Of a stretch of 24,060 bases of DNA, positions 1 to 8,470 are shown piece after piece (the stretch's first letter is position 1; each line of letters starts with the position of its first letter). A program made the translations under genes and the position numbers. Location of the stretch: positions 1 to 24,060 of the forward strand of contig NZ_CAMLHX010000061.1 in assembly GCF_946479965.1 (NCBI RefSeq), in the 5' to 3' direction. The notes beneath the pieces are model-generated. The model was not told the DNA's origin. It searched no databases and was given only the letters and a program-made list of their open reading frames with translations. Origin of the DNA: an uncultured Mucilaginibacter sp. (GTDB lineage Bacteria > Bacteroidota > Bacteroidia > Sphingobacteriales > Sphingobacteriaceae).

Positions 1-1
1 T

Positions 2-655
2 GCTGTAGCGGGCTTTGCCGTTTTATTAGCAGCTGGTTGTGCCAAAACAAACAATGATCCCGGGCCCCCTGTATCAACCCTTGCGGTTTACCATGTCTCG
101 CCTGATGCACCAAAACTTCTTTTTAAATTAAATAACAGCGCATTAAGTACTGACTCTGCAGCTTATGGCACTTACGGTTACTATTTAAACGCTTATTCGG
201 GCAGCAGAGAATTAGCAGCTTATCAGCGGGAAGTTAAAAAAACAAACATTACCACAACACTGGCTGAAGGCTCCATATATTCTGCCTGGTTAACAGGCCC
301 GTGGGCATCTTCTGAGTTTGTTATTTTAGAAGACAAGCTTACTAATCCTGCTTCGGGCAAGGCTAATGTAAGGTTTGTTAATATGAGTGTTGGCTCTCCG
401 GCGCTTGACCTTGTAACCAACACCGGTACTTCCGTTATAAGCAACACGGCGTACAAAGCCGGCAGCGCGTTTGCAGCTATTGACGGTAACCAAAATTACA
501 ACTTCGTTATTCGTGCTAATGGTTCAACGGTTGATAAAGTTCTACTTCCCTCTGTAACTATACAAGCCGGTCGCATTTACACGATTGTAGCAAAAGGATT
601 CTACACCGGTACGGGCACCACAGCTTTAAGTGGCGATGTGCTTATAAATTACTAG
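2..655 (+). CDS. DUF4397 domain lipoprotein (5' end missing)
   Basis: The frame is open from the first bases of the window to the TAG at 653-655, so the true start lies upstream. The visible N-terminus is a hydrophobic stretch ending in a lipobox (LAAGC, cysteine encoded near 38-40), so the product is probably a lipoprotein at the periplasmic or outer face. The mature part starts with a Pro/Gly-rich tether, followed by a phrase of the type VYHVSPDAP. A second similar unit, RFVNMSVGSPALDL, begins near 370. Such 'vrfvn.spdapalDv' phrases, repeated as beta-sandwich units, are typical of the DUF4397 family, which is widespread in Bacteroidota and has no assigned function. The gene ends 44 bases before the sigma-factor start and is on the same strand. 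Family assignment is from motif recognition only. Confidence 0.75.
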   Translation, partial: AVAGFAVLLAAGCAKTNNDPGPPVSTLAVYHVSPDAPKLLFKLNNSALSTDSAAYGTYGYYLNAYSGSRELAAYQREVKKTNITTTLAEGSIYSAWLTGPWASSEFVILEDKLTNPASGKANVRFVNMSVGSPALDLVTNTGTSVISNTAYKAGSAFAAIDGNQNYNFVIRANGSTVDKVLLPSVTIQAGRIYTIVAKGFYTGTGTTALSGDVLINY

Positions 656-699
656 GTAGCACAGCTTTTTGCACTAAAACCGCGGCCATGTTATGATAT

Positions 700-1272
700 T
701 TGTTTGTGCGAAATAAAGAGCTGACATTAGAAAAACTGATTGAGGGATGTATAAAAAAGGATTTCAGGAGTGAAGAACTTTTGTACAAAACTTATTTTGG
801 TTATTTATCAGGTGTGGCCTACAGGTATACAAAAGAACGTAATGAGTCGGTTGAACTGATCAACGACTCATTCGTTCGTATCTTTAAAAAGCTGGATAGC
901 TTCGCATTTAACGGCCCGCCCGACGAAAAACACAAAGCTTTTAAAGGATGGATAGGCCGGATAACCGCCAATGTTGCCATTGACCGCATACGCGCAAAAC
1001 GCGCTATAATATATCTGGAGGATATAAACAGCGAAGCCCAGGCCGACATTTCTGTTGAAACTCCCGACAGTCTGAGCTACCAGGATATTTTAACGCTTAT
1101 TGGCCGCCTGCCCGATATACAGCAGCTTATTTTTAACATGCACGAAATTGAAGGGTTCTCGCACGAAGAGATAGCCGTTAAGCTGAATATCCCGGCAAGT
1201 ACCAGCAGGGTTTATTTAACAAGAGCAAAAGCAAAACTTGCCGCGCTGTATAACCGTAACGAACACGCATAA
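700..1272 (+). CDS. ECF-type RNA polymerase sigma-70 factor
   Basis: A 190-residue protein of normal ECF length. Residues ~25-101 form sigma region 2, with a core-binding helix around FGYLSGVAYRYTKERNES and the -10 recognition part ending in GWIGRITANVAIDRIRAKR. Residues ~130-182 form region 4, with a helix-turn-helix around GFSHEEIAVKLNIPASTSR and the closing VYLTRAKAKL. It should direct core RNA polymerase to a small regulon. An in-frame TGA at 694-696 limits the start to TTG at 700 or GTG at 706; no ATG is available. A near-match to the -7 box (GATATTTG, 695-702) overlaps the TTG, which would favour GTG 706, but this is weak. The TAA overlaps the ATG of the next gene by one base (TAATG), so the pair is translationally coupled. 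I infer that the downstream product is its regulator. Confidence 0.9.
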   Translation: MFVRNKELTLEKLIEGCIKKDFRSEELLYKTYFGYLSGVAYRYTKERNESVELINDSFVRIFKKLDSFAFNGPPDEKHKAFKGWIGRITANVAIDRIRAKRAIIYLEDINSEAQADISVETPDSLSYQDILTLIGRLPDIQQLIFNMHEIEGFSHEEIAVKLNIPASTSRVYLTRAKAKLAALYNRNEHA

Positions 1273-2624
1273 TGAAGAACGAGAAAGATCTGTTTTACGA
1301 GATAGAAAACGTTCTGCATACTCACGAGGATGCTTACGTGGATGGTGCGTGGGAAGAATTTATAAAAAAGAAAAAACGCAGACGAGGCATTGTGTACATA
1401 CGTATGATAGCTGCGGCGGCTATATTATTATTCCTGGGTTACGCGGCGTGGCTTTTTGTGCCTTTTACTCCCGTTGATACCCAAAATCATCAGACAAAAA
1501 ACATTACAAAACCACCCTCTATCTATCCTAAAAACAATGAGGGACACGACAGCGCTGTAACTAATGGCGTTGTTGTGCCTCAAAAAAATAACAGCGATGA
1601 TTTGGCCGTTCCCGTCCCGTTGGCCGCAACAAAACAGCCTGCGGTTAACGAACCTGTTGTAAGGCCTAAGGTTATTGAAGAAACTGTCCCTGCCATAAAA
1701 AAAGCAGAAGAAGCTAAAAGGCCGCCCGGGACAATTAACATTGCAGAAGTAACTAAACCAAAGACCGACTCTACCGCTGTTGCTAGTACTATTAAACCGC
1801 CTGCTATTCAACCCTCAAATAACACAAACAAACAGCCGGTTGTAGATAAGGATGTTTCGCCTGTGGTTAAGACTGAACCCAGGCGATATGACAGGGGTGC
1901 GCAAAGACTTAATTACGATAGCCTGGCTAACTTAAGCAAGCCTAAACCATCAGTTGCCGACGAGAAAAAGAGTAAAAATTTAAGCTATGCTGTAATGGTA
2001 TCGCCATCTGTAGGTAATCAGAAAATGAATTTTGGGACGGGCGTTGAGATAGCTTATAATATCAACAAGAATTTTTCTGTAAGCAGTGGTATAACATATG
2101 CTTATGTAAACGCCGGTTCAAACAGAACCCCCGGCTCTGCCGAGGCTAAACAAAATTATAGCTTGCAGGGATATAATACCTTAGCCTCTACAAATTCTGC
2201 TACTTTTTCTCCCTTATCCTCGCAAAGTGTAAAGGATGTAAAATTGGCTTTATCTGGTCTTGAAATTCCGTTAAACTTTCAATATAAAACCAAGGGTGGA
2301 TTTTATCTTAGCGCGGGCTTATCGGCCATGTCTGTAATTGGCAATGATCTTTCTTATAATTATTTAAATAGCCGTGCGGTAAGCACGCCTTCTGCAAACG
2401 GTTTAGCTAATACCATCAGCGTGGTAACCGAAGAATCTACCGCAAAAAGCAACGAAAAATTAACCGGCTATGTTGGCTTTTATACATTTTCTGCCGGTAA
2501 AAAACTCAATTTTGGCAAAGGTAAACTACACTTTGCGCCATTTATTAAAGTTCCTTTTACCCGCGTTTCTTCAGAAAATATACAGCTAATACACGGCGGT
2601 GTGCAATTAGGCTTCGGATTTTAA
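1272..2624 (+). CDS. Anti-sigma-like protein: one TM helix, Pro/Lys linker, C-terminal outer-membrane beta-barrel-like domain
   Basis: A 450-residue protein with three visible parts. Residues 1-38 are a short charged N-terminus with a DGAWEEF phrase, resembling the 'D..W..i' start of Bacteroidota anti-sigma-type partners, and end in a KKKKRRR cluster. Residues ~39-65 are a single hydrophobic helix; the basic residues before it place the N-terminus in the cytoplasm. Residues ~66-235 are a low-complexity linker rich in Pro, Lys, Thr, Val and Asn. Residues ~237-450 alternate polar and hydrophobic residues in short strands separated by Gly/Asn turns, and the chain ends in GFGF with a terminal Phe, as in outer-membrane barrels. 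There is no cleavable signal peptide. Its start overlaps the sigma-factor stop by one base. I infer that it spans the envelope and controls the sigma factor. No specific family name is claimed. Confidence 0.75.
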   Translation: MKNEKDLFYEIENVLHTHEDAYVDGAWEEFIKKKKRRRGIVYIRMIAAAAILLFLGYAAWLFVPFTPVDTQNHQTKNITKPPSIYPKNNEGHDSAVTNGVVVPQKNNSDDLAVPVPLAATKQPAVNEPVVRPKVIEETVPAIKKAEEAKRPPGTINIAEVTKPKTDSTAVASTIKPPAIQPSNNTNKQPVVDKDVSPVVKTEPRRYDRGAQRLNYDSLANLSKPKPSVADEKKSKNLSYAVMVSPSVGNQKMNFGTGVEIAYNINKNFSVSSGITYAYVNAGSNRTPGSAEAKQNYSLQGYNTLASTNSATFSPLSSQSVKDVKLALSGLEIPLNFQYKTKGGFYLSAGLSAMSVIGNDLSYNYLNSRAVSTPSANGLANTISVVTEESTAKSNEKLTGYVGFYTFSAGKKLNFGKGKLHFAPFIKVPFTRVSSENIQLIHGGVQLGFGF

Positions 2625-2684
2625 GATGGTAACTATCTAACCATCAAATCACAACCCACTTAACCTACCTTCCTGGCATCGTAA

Positions 2685-2717
2685 TTTGTCTTCATATAAA
2701 AAATGTTATTACTTTTG
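2685..2717 (+). promoter_or_regulatory. nadC promoter (Bacteroidota -33/-7)
   Basis: TTTG at 2685-2688 and TACTTTTG at 2710-2717 are separated by 21 bases, a complete match to the Bacteroidota vegetative consensus TTTG/N19-21/TAnnTTTG. The TTG start of nadC lies 23 bases beyond the -7 box. Confidence 0.65.
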
Positions 2718-2740
2718 AGGCGTAATAACCCCTGTACAAT

Positions 2741-3586
2741 TTGGATACGGAACTTTTAAAAAGGTTTATAACCAACGCCCTTACCGAAGACGTAGGCGAC
2801 GGCGATCATACATCATTGGCAACCATACCCCAGGGCACCCCGGGGAAAGCCAAATTATTAGTTAAGGATGAAGGCGTAATTGCCGGGGTTGAATTGGCCC
2901 TGCTGATATTTAGCGAGGTTGACCCGGCGCTGAAAGTGGAGGTGCTGATAAAGGATGGCGCGCTTGTTAAGCCGAAAGATATTGTTCTATTGGTAGAAGG
3001 CGACGCGCAGAGCATACTTAAAGCAGAACGCCTGGTGCTTAATTGCATGCAGCGCATGAGTGGCATTGCCACAAAAACCCGCCATATAGTAGACCTGCTT
3101 GCTGGAACCAACACTAAAGTATTAGATACCCGCAAAACCACACCGGGCATGCGTTACCTTGAAAAATGGGCCGTTCGTATTGGCGGAGGGGTTAACCACC
3201 GTTTTGGTTTGTATGATATGATCCTGATAAAGGACAACCATGTTGACTACTCCGGAGGGATAAGAAACGCCATTGAAAATACGCTTCAATATATGGCCGA
3301 ACAAAACAAAAAATTAGCCGTAGAAATTGAAGTGCGTAATATGGATGAATTGGAGCAGGTGCTGGCTACAGGAGGCGTTAACCGCATATTGCTTGACAAT
3401 TTTAATTTTGACGACTTAAAACAAGCTGTTAATATTATTGAAGGCAGATATATAACTGAAGCATCCGGAGGAATAACTGTTGATACCGTGCGCGATTTTG
3501 CTAATTGTGGTGTTGACTATGTTTCTATAGGTGAGCTTACACATTCAGTAAAAAGCCTGGACCTTAGTCTGAAAGCTGCTTACTGA
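2741..3586 (+). CDS. nadC: Nicotinate-nucleotide pyrophosphorylase (quinolinate phosphoribosyltransferase)
   Basis: NadC converts quinolinate and PRPP to nicotinate mononucleotide, CO2 and pyrophosphate, the third step of de novo NAD synthesis in the cytoplasm. The 281-residue length is normal. Family signatures appear in order: GDGDHTS (19-25), RMSGIAT (105-111), DTRKTTPG (129-136), NHRFGLYDMILIKDNH (152-167), EIEVRN (195-200), LLDN (217-220), EASGGI (240-245) and GELTHS (264-269). These cover the quinolinate/PRPP-binding basic residues and the acidic residues at the barrel mouth. An in-frame TAA at 2726-2728 leaves TTG 2741 as the first usable start, and it fits the promoter just upstream. 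nadA and nadB are not in the window. Confidence 0.96.
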   Translation: MDTELLKRFITNALTEDVGDGDHTSLATIPQGTPGKAKLLVKDEGVIAGVELALLIFSEVDPALKVEVLIKDGALVKPKDIVLLVEGDAQSILKAERLVLNCMQRMSGIATKTRHIVDLLAGTNTKVLDTRKTTPGMRYLEKWAVRIGGGVNHRFGLYDMILIKDNHVDYSGGIRNAIENTLQYMAEQNKKLAVEIEVRNMDELEQVLATGGVNRILLDNFNFDDLKQAVNIIEGRYITEASGGITVDTVRDFANCGVDYVSIGELTHSVKSLDLSLKAAY

Positions 3587-3705
3587 GTTGACGGTTTTTA
3601 TATGCCTGCTTATAATTTTATATATTTCGAAAAAAAATTTCGCAACCGCGCTTAAATATTATTAAACTTGTTAAGTGTACTGATCGCTTATTATCTGTTT
3701 TTTGA

Positions 3706-4353
3706 ATGATAAATGTCTATTCTATTTCCGTACTTATTTTAGCCTACCTATTCGGCTCAATCCCTACGGCTGTTTGGATAGGACAGGCATTTTTTAACAT
3801 AGATGTAAGGGAGTATGGCAGCGGCAATGCAGGCGCAACAAATACCTTCAGGGTGTTGGGCAAAAAGGCAGGGGTGCCCGTTATGCTGCTTGATATTTTA
3901 AAAGGATGGACAGCCACCAACCTGGCCTATATGATAGGCGTATCTACAACCGGCCCTTACGGCACAATTTCATTTACTAATTATCAATTGGCTTTAGGTA
4001 TTGCCGCGGTTATGGGTCACCTGTTTCCAATTTTTGCGGGGTTTCGCGGCGGTAAAGGCATTGCAACCCTGTTTGGTATGATCCTGGCCGTTAACCTGCC
4101 GTCGGCACTACTTTGCGTGTCGGTATTTATTTTGGTATTGCTTGTTACCCGTTACGTATCATTAGGCTCAATAATGGCCGGGTTTATGTATCCCATAGGC
4201 GTTACTTTTATCTTTCCCACCTACATAAAATCAGTCATTATTTACGGCATGTGCATGTGCGTTTTAATACTGGTTACCCATCAAAAAAACATTGAACGCC
4301 TTATTAGAGGTAAAGAGTCGAAAGTCAACTTTTTCCGCAAAAAAGAAGTTTAA
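3706..4353 (+). CDS. plsY: Glycerol-3-phosphate acyltransferase PlsY
   Basis: PlsY is the inner-membrane enzyme that transfers an acyl group from acyl-phosphate to the sn-1 position of glycerol 3-phosphate, the first step of phospholipid synthesis. The 215-residue protein shows all family motifs: FGSIPTAVWIG near 16-26, GSGNAGATNTFRVLG at 38-52, and GHLFPIFAGFRGGKGIAT at 104-121. About five hydrophobic segments are visible (4-22, ~55-75, 92-112, 122-148, 151-190) and the tail is basic (RGKESKVNFFRKK). The ATG at 3706 begins directly with the first membrane segment. The acyl-phosphate supplier PlsX is not in the window. The 119-base gap to nadC has no exact -7 box, so the promoter is undefined. 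Confidence 0.95.
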   Translation: MINVYSISVLILAYLFGSIPTAVWIGQAFFNIDVREYGSGNAGATNTFRVLGKKAGVPVMLLDILKGWTATNLAYMIGVSTTGPYGTISFTNYQLALGIAAVMGHLFPIFAGFRGGKGIATLFGMILAVNLPSALLCVSVFILVLLVTRYVSLGSIMAGFMYPIGVTFIFPTYIKSVIIYGMCMCVLILVTHQKNIERLIRGKESKVNFFRKKEV

Positions 4354-4430
4354 ATTTTTAGACGAAACAATCTTAAAAATATTGGGTTTATACTGAAAAC
4401 AACACCTTTTTGGGTGATAATCAACTTACT

Positions 4431-5228
4431 ATGAAAACAACTAAATTTCTCCTTGCCCTCCTAACCATCACCTTTATCTATTCTTGCTCAACCGTACCTT
4501 TAACCGGTCGCAGACAGTTGAGCCTGGTAGACGATTCACAAATAAATCAAGCTGCTGCTGCAAGTTATCAGCAATTGCTATCCGATCCGAAAACCAAGGT
4601 AATAAGCACCAACAGCACAGAAACACAGCGCGTAAAACGAGTTGGACAACAACTGGCAGTTGCTATTGAGCGGTATCTGGCTCAAAACGGGTATGCCGAT
4701 CAGTACAAGTTTGCATGGGAGTTTAATTTGATACAAAGCGAGGAAGTAAATGCCTGGTGCATGCCGGGTGGAAAAGTGGCCATTTACAGCGGTATATTAC
4801 CGGTAACGCAAACAGACGCTGGCCTTGCTGTTGTAATGGGACACGAAATTGCCCACGCTATAGCCCGTCACTCTGCCGAGCGGATGTCGCAGGAGTTGGC
4901 AGCGCAAGCCGGGGGAAGCGTTATTGGGGCTGCTACCAACAATAAATCGTCGGCTAATGTAATTAATGCTTTGTATGGCATTGGCGGTCAGCTGGCTTTA
5001 TTAAAATACTCCCGCAACCAGGAAACTGAGGCCGACCGTTTAGGTTTAACTTTTATGGCTATGGCCGGTTATGATCCTAATACAGCGGTTACTTTTTGGC
5101 AGCGTATGGCAGCACAAAAAAATGGGGCTTCTCAGCCCGAATTTTTAAGCACACACCCTGCAGATGCTACCCGTATTGCCAATATTCAAAAGGCTATTCC
5201 TGAGGCGATGAAATATTATAAAAAGTAA
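4431..5228 (+). CDS. M48-family zinc metallopeptidase, lipoprotein
   Basis: A 265-residue protein if started at ATG 4431. That start gives a clean signal peptide (MKTTKFLLALLTITFIYSC) with a lipobox cysteine at residue 19, so it is probably an envelope lipoprotein. An in-frame TTG at 4410 would add seven residues before the signal and is less likely. The M48 catalytic site is intact: HEIAH at 138-142 gives two zinc histidines and the catalytic glutamate, and ETEAD at 188-192 supplies the third ligand. The preceding NAWCMPGGKVAIYSGIL (about 107-123) and the distal LSTHPADATRI are also typical of the BepA/YcaL/LoiP-like group, which degrades or folds outer-membrane proteins. A role in envelope protein quality control is family inference. 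Confidence 0.93.
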   Translation: MKTTKFLLALLTITFIYSCSTVPLTGRRQLSLVDDSQINQAAAASYQQLLSDPKTKVISTNSTETQRVKRVGQQLAVAIERYLAQNGYADQYKFAWEFNLIQSEEVNAWCMPGGKVAIYSGILPVTQTDAGLAVVMGHEIAHAIARHSAERMSQELAAQAGGSVIGAATNNKSSANVINALYGIGGQLALLKYSRNQETEADRLGLTFMAMAGYDPNTAVTFWQRMAAQKNGASQPEFLSTHPADATRIANIQKAIPEAMKYYKK

Positions 5229-5246
5229 TTTCCCTTAAATATAGAA

Positions 5247-5286
5247 GCCGGTAGCTATGCATGTTTTTAACTGGGTAGCTACCGGC
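5247..5286. repeat. 11-bp perfect inverted repeat after the M48 gene
   Basis: GCCGGTAGCTA at 5247-5257 is matched exactly by its reverse complement at 5276-5286, with an 18-base loop. It begins 18 bases after the M48 stop, in the 241-base gap before the convergent accA gene. No T-run follows on either strand, so it is not a classical intrinsic terminator, though it could still end or protect either transcript. The rest of the gap (5287-5469) holds only a weak 5-bp hairpin (5414-5428) and no convincing gene. Confidence 0.5.
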
Positions 5287-5469
5287 CAATGTGTTGCGAT
5301 AGCAACTGTCTGTTTCAGCAGTTTATTTGCTACGGCTATTAATGCCAATTTTTTGCTTTTCCTTTAGCTACGAATCGTTCATAGCGCATCTTGCATGCCT
5401 TGTTACATCGCTTTGCGCTCCAGGCGCAGATATATAACAGGGCCTTTTCTTTTTATGAGAAATGTTGGT

Positions 5470-6423
5470 TTACTCTACAACAACACCCATTGAGCAGAAT
5501 TTTTCTATACGCTCAGCTACCAACTCGTCAATATTACGTTCTTTTAAAACTTTCAGGTCCTTTAACAGCTGTTTCTTTAACGTAGCAGCCATAGCAACAG
5601 GATCCTGATGAGCGCCGCCAAGGGGTTCCTTTATAACGCCATCAATCAACTTGTTCTTAAACATTTCTGTTGACGTAAGCTTCAGCATCTCCGCAGCACG
5701 TTCCTTGTGCTCCCAGGTTTTAAATAAAATGGTTGAGCAATTTTCTGGTGATATAACCGAATACCATGAGTTATCCAGCATCATTACCTTATCGCCAATA
5801 CCAATACCCAGCGCACCGCCCGATGCACCTTCGCCTATAACAACGCAGATAATGGGCACTTTCAAAATTGACATTTCCAGCAGATTACGCGCAATGGCTT
5901 CACCTTGTCCGCGTTCTTCAGCTTCCAAACCAGGGAATGCTCCCGGCGTATCTATCAGTGTAACTACTGGTTTATTAAACTTCTCGGCCAAACGCATTAA
6001 CCTTAAAGCTTTGCGGTAACCTTCGGGATTAGCCATACCGAAATTGCGGTACTGGCGCTCTTTGGTGTTACGGCCTTTTTGGTGACCAATAAACATCACT
6101 GTCTGCCCGTTAAGCGTACCAAAACCACCTATAATAGCTTTATCATCACCAACTGTACGATCGCCGTGCAGCTCAATAAAATCATCACACATTAGCTCCA
6201 GGTACTGTAAAGTATATGGGCGCTCGGGGTGACGTGAAATTTGCACTTTCTGCCAGCCGTTAAGGTTGCCGTAAACCTGGGCACGGGCCTCGTCGAGCTT
6301 GGTTTGCAGCTCGTTAATAGTGGCAGACATATCCAGCTTGTTCTTGTCTTCCATCTGCTGCACCTTCTCTATCTGCTGCTCCAGCTCTGCCAAAGGCTTT
6401 TCAAAATCAAACGTTATTTTCAT
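5470..6423 (-). CDS. accA: Acetyl-CoA carboxylase carboxyltransferase subunit alpha
   Basis: AccA pairs with AccD to move the carboxyl group from carboxybiotin to acetyl-CoA, giving malonyl-CoA for fatty-acid synthesis in the cytoplasm. Starting at ATG 6423 ([10 protein letters not shown]) gives 317 residues, the usual family length, and the characteristic DFE.P N-terminus. A further upstream TTG (6465) would add 14 unrelated residues and is rejected. Residues ~8-50 form an N-terminal coiled region. The crotonase-fold core carries [17 protein letters not shown] (127-143), [20 protein letters not shown] (146-165) and the oxyanion/CoA site [12 protein letters not shown] (197-208), followed by SVISPE. 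It faces the M48 gene tail to tail. accD is not in the window. No exact -7 box was seen upstream. Confidence 0.97.
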   Translation of the reverse strand: MKITFDFEKPLAELEQQIEKVQQMEDKNKLDMSATINELQTKLDEARAQVYGNLNGWQKVQISRHPERPYTLQYLELMCDDFIELHGDRTVGDDKAIIGGFGTLNGQTVMFIGHQKGRNTKERQYRNFGMANPEGYRKALRLMRLAEKFNKPVVTLIDTPGAFPGLEAEERGQGEAIARNLLEMSILKVPIICVVIGEGASGGALGIGIGDKVMMLDNSWYSVISPENCSTILFKTWEHKERAAEMLKLTSTEMFKNKLIDGVIKEPLGGAHQDPVAMAATLKKQLLKDLKVLKERNIDELVAERIEKFCSMGVVVE

Positions 6424-6506
6424 ACCTGTTAATGAGGGCGCTAAAATAAACAAATCAAACGGCAATTTGCATCTTAATAATCACGTGATATTAGCTTAAC
6501 AGCCAT

Positions 6507-7007
6507 CTATTTTTTTTGCAAAGCTTCCAGTTTTGCTATTTGCTGCTGCGATAAAAGTTTTTCTGTAGCCAGGCAAGCTTGCAAAATGGCGTTTTTCAGT
6601 TCGCCCTGGTACAGGCCATGGCGGTTGGTATAAAATATCAGGTTACCGTCGCTTATTTTTCGATATTTAAACAAGCTATCCAGCATTTTTTCATTGCTGA
6701 TGATAGAACCACCTATCTGCAGCCTGCGGCGATGCATTTGCGTATTAATGTCAGTTATCTTCTGTATCTGTACCGCACTCAGATCAAGCTGGTTGCTTAG
6801 TTTCAAAATCTTGTCAGGCATTGGATAATGGTTCAGTTCGCCGACGGCTGCCATTTCATTAGCGGCATCGCCCTTTAAATAAGCATCATATTGCTGGCGG
6901 GTTAATGTTCGTACAGGAGACTTAGCGGTGGAAGTATCAGTTCGTGTTTGCGCGTTTACTACTACGCTGCATAATAGTATCGACGAAAAAAATAAAGTTT
7001 TTAGCAT
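6507..7007 (-). CDS. Small secreted protein, Spy/CpxP-like (LTXXQ-type)
   Basis: ATG 7007 gives a 166-residue protein with a clear signal peptide (MLKTLFFSSILLCSVVVNA, cleavage before Gln20). The longer frame (to 7070) adds 21 residues without signal character and is rejected. The mature part is helical and charged, with two LTXXQ-like segments: LDLSAVQIQKI at 74-84 and LLSQQQIAKLEAL at 151-163. They are joined by a basic helix (MHRRRLQ) and a central helix with KMLDSLFKYRK. This layout is that of the periplasmic Spy/CpxP/ZraP superfamily of chaperones and stress sensors. The motifs are degenerate, so the family call is tentative. It lies upstream of accA on the same strand with an 83-base gap, and diverges from the alkD-like gene; only a 7/8 -7 box is visible for it. 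Confidence 0.7.
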   Translation of the reverse strand: MLKTLFFSSILLCSVVVNAQTRTDTSTAKSPVRTLTRQQYDAYLKGDAANEMAAVGELNHYPMPDKILKLSNQLDLSAVQIQKITDINTQMHRRRLQIGGSIISNEKMLDSLFKYRKISDGNLIFYTNRHGLYQGELKNAILQACLATEKLLSQQQIAKLEALQKK

Positions 7008-7069
7008 AGATATTCGTTTTTTTAGGGGAATAACGATCTTAACGCTGCAAAGTTCGCTTAAATTTAACA

Positions 7070-7077
7070 TAATTTTG
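7070..7077 (+). promoter_or_regulatory. -7 box of the alkD-like gene
   Basis: TAATTTTG, an exact match to TAnnTTTG, lies only seven bases before the ATG at 7085, which implies a leader of a few bases at most. No good -33 element stands at the expected distance. Confidence 0.5.
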
Positions 7078-7084
7078 ATTCAAT

Positions 7085-7738
7085 ATGGAAGCTTCGATTG
7101 TTATTGATATGCTGCTGGAAGTTGCCTCGCCTGTTTACCGCGAGGGCATGCTTCGTTTTGGCATTGCCAATAACAAAGCGCTTGGCGTAAAGCTGCCCGA
7201 GCTGCGCAAACTGGCTAAAGAAATAAAAAGAGATCACCAACTTGCTCAACAGCTTTGGGATACAGACATACATGAGGCGCAACTACTTGCCACTATGATA
7301 GATGATCCAAAACAAGTAACCGAAGCCCAAATTGATAAATGGGTGCTTGATTTTGAAACCTGGGATATATGCGACCAGGCCTGCGGAAACTTGTTTGACA
7401 GTACGCCTTTCGCTATAAAAAAAGCACTTGAGTTTAGTGCCCGGGAAGAAGAATTTGTTAAGCGCGCCGGCTTTGTGTTAATGGCAGAATTAGCCGTGCA
7501 TGATAAAAAAGCCGATGATATAGTGTTTATAAAATTCTTCCCCGTTATAGAACGCGAAGCCTGGGACGAGCGGAACTTTGTAAAGAAAGCTGTTAACTGG
7601 GCATTGCGCCAAATAGGCAAGCGTAACAACACATTAAAACCTTTGGCTATTGCTACCGCAGAACGTATTTTACAACAAAACACCAAAGCGGCTAAATGGA
7701 TAGCAGCCGATGCCTTGCGCGAATTGAGGAACAGATAA
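7085..7738 (+). CDS. DNA alkylation repair protein (AlkD-like HEAT-repeat glycosylase)
   Basis: A 217-residue all-helical protein of the AlkD/DNA alkylation repair family, whose characterised members excise positively charged bases such as 3-methyladenine and 7-methylguanine by base excision repair. Six or so HEAT-like helical pairs can be traced. Near-invariant residues are present: WDICDQACGNL (93-103) supplies the tryptophan and the aspartate pair at 94 and 97, EFVKRAGF (123-130) supplies Arg127, and NFVKKAVNWALRQIGKRN (164-181) supplies Trp172 and Arg175. No catalytic residue seems lost. It diverges from the LTXXQ-like gene across 77 bases and has its own -7 box. Whether it is an active glycosylase or only DNA-binding cannot be told from sequence. 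Confidence 0.92.
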   Translation: MEASIVIDMLLEVASPVYREGMLRFGIANNKALGVKLPELRKLAKEIKRDHQLAQQLWDTDIHEAQLLATMIDDPKQVTEAQIDKWVLDFETWDICDQACGNLFDSTPFAIKKALEFSAREEEFVKRAGFVLMAELAVHDKKADDIVFIKFFPVIEREAWDERNFVKKAVNWALRQIGKRNNTLKPLAIATAERILQQNTKAAKWIAADALRELRNR

Positions 7739-7818
7739 GAAAAACGAGTCTGCAATTTTTATGACTTTCAACAGGCAAAATTTGAGATTTATTTAGAACA
7801 ATATCCGGCTTTACGACT

Positions 7819-7826
7819 TATATTTG
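7819..7826 (+). promoter_or_regulatory. -7 box of sodA
   Basis: TATATTTG is an exact TAnnTTTG match, 32 bases before the sodA ATG. The nearest upstream TTTG (7781-7784) is 34 bases away, too far for the usual 19-21 spacer, so the -33 element is weak or absent. Confidence 0.5.
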
Positions 7827-7858
7827 CTGTACGATCATTAAACTTTAAAAATAATTTT

Positions 7859-8470
7859 ATGGCATTCACACTACCGGCGTTATCCTACGCGACTGATGCA
7901 TTGGAACCGCACATTGATAAAGCAACCATGGAAATTCACCATGGCAAACACCACCAGGCTTATGTAACCAACCTTAACAAGGCGTTGGAAGGCAAACCTG
8001 AAGCTGATAGCAACATTGACGACATCATTAAAAACATTTCTAAATTTCCGCCTGCAGTACGTAACAATGGTGGCGGTCATTATAACCACACATTGTTCTG
8101 GACCCTTCTGTCTCCAAACGGTGGCGGCGAACCTACCGGCGCTTTAGCCGATGCTATTAAAAGCACTTTCGGTTCAGTTGCCGAGTTAAAAACAAAATTG
8201 AATGAAGCAGGCGCTACCCGTTTCGGATCTGGCTGGGCATGGTTAATTGTTACTGCCGATAAAAAACTGGCGGTAACTTCAACTCCTAACCAGGATAATC
8301 CTTTAATGGATATTGCCGAAGTAAAAGGTACTCCTATTTTAGGCATTGACGTTTGGGAGCATGCTTACTATTTAAAATATCAAAACCGTCGCCCTGATTA
8401 TTTAGCGGCTATATGGAGCGTGATTAACTGGAACCACGTTGCTGAGTTGTACGCGAAAGCGACTGCTTAA
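7859..8470 (+). CDS. sodA: Superoxide dismutase, Fe/Mn family, Mn-type
   Basis: A 203-residue cytoplasmic enzyme that dismutates superoxide to hydrogen peroxide and oxygen. Metal ligands are all visible: His27 ([13 protein letters not shown]), His77 ([11 protein letters not shown]), and Asp164 and His168 ([13 protein letters not shown]). The second-sphere residues point to manganese: a Gly at the position before the second ligand where Fe enzymes carry Gln, and a Gln at 145 in TPNQDNP. Metal use therefore looks like Mn or cambialistic; this is inference. There is no signal peptide. The start is the first ATG after the -7 box. It stands alone: a 7-bp-period repeat and a strong terminator separate it from the next gene. 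Confidence 0.96.
   Translation: MAFTLPALSYATDALEPHIDKATMEIHHGKHHQAYVTNLNKALEGKPEADSNIDDIIKNISKFPPAVRNNGGGHYNHTLFWTLLSPNGGGEPTGALADAIKSTFGSVAELKTKLNEAGATRFGSGWAWLIVTADKKLAVTSTPNQDNPLMDIAEVKGTPILGIDVWEHAYYLKYQNRRPDYLAAIWSVINWNHVAELYAKATA

Noticed and set aside
2625..2645. A 6-bp hairpin (GATGGT/ACCATC) right after the anti-sigma-like gene
   Set aside because: It is short and AT-rich with no T-run, so it is not reported as a terminator.
6424..6465. Upstream extension of accA from a TTG
   Set aside because: The added 14 residues are unlike AccA, and ATG 6423 gives the standard N-terminus and length.
7008..7070. Upstream extension of the LTXXQ-like gene
   Set aside because: The signal peptide begins at ATG 7007; the extra residues precede it and show no coding character.
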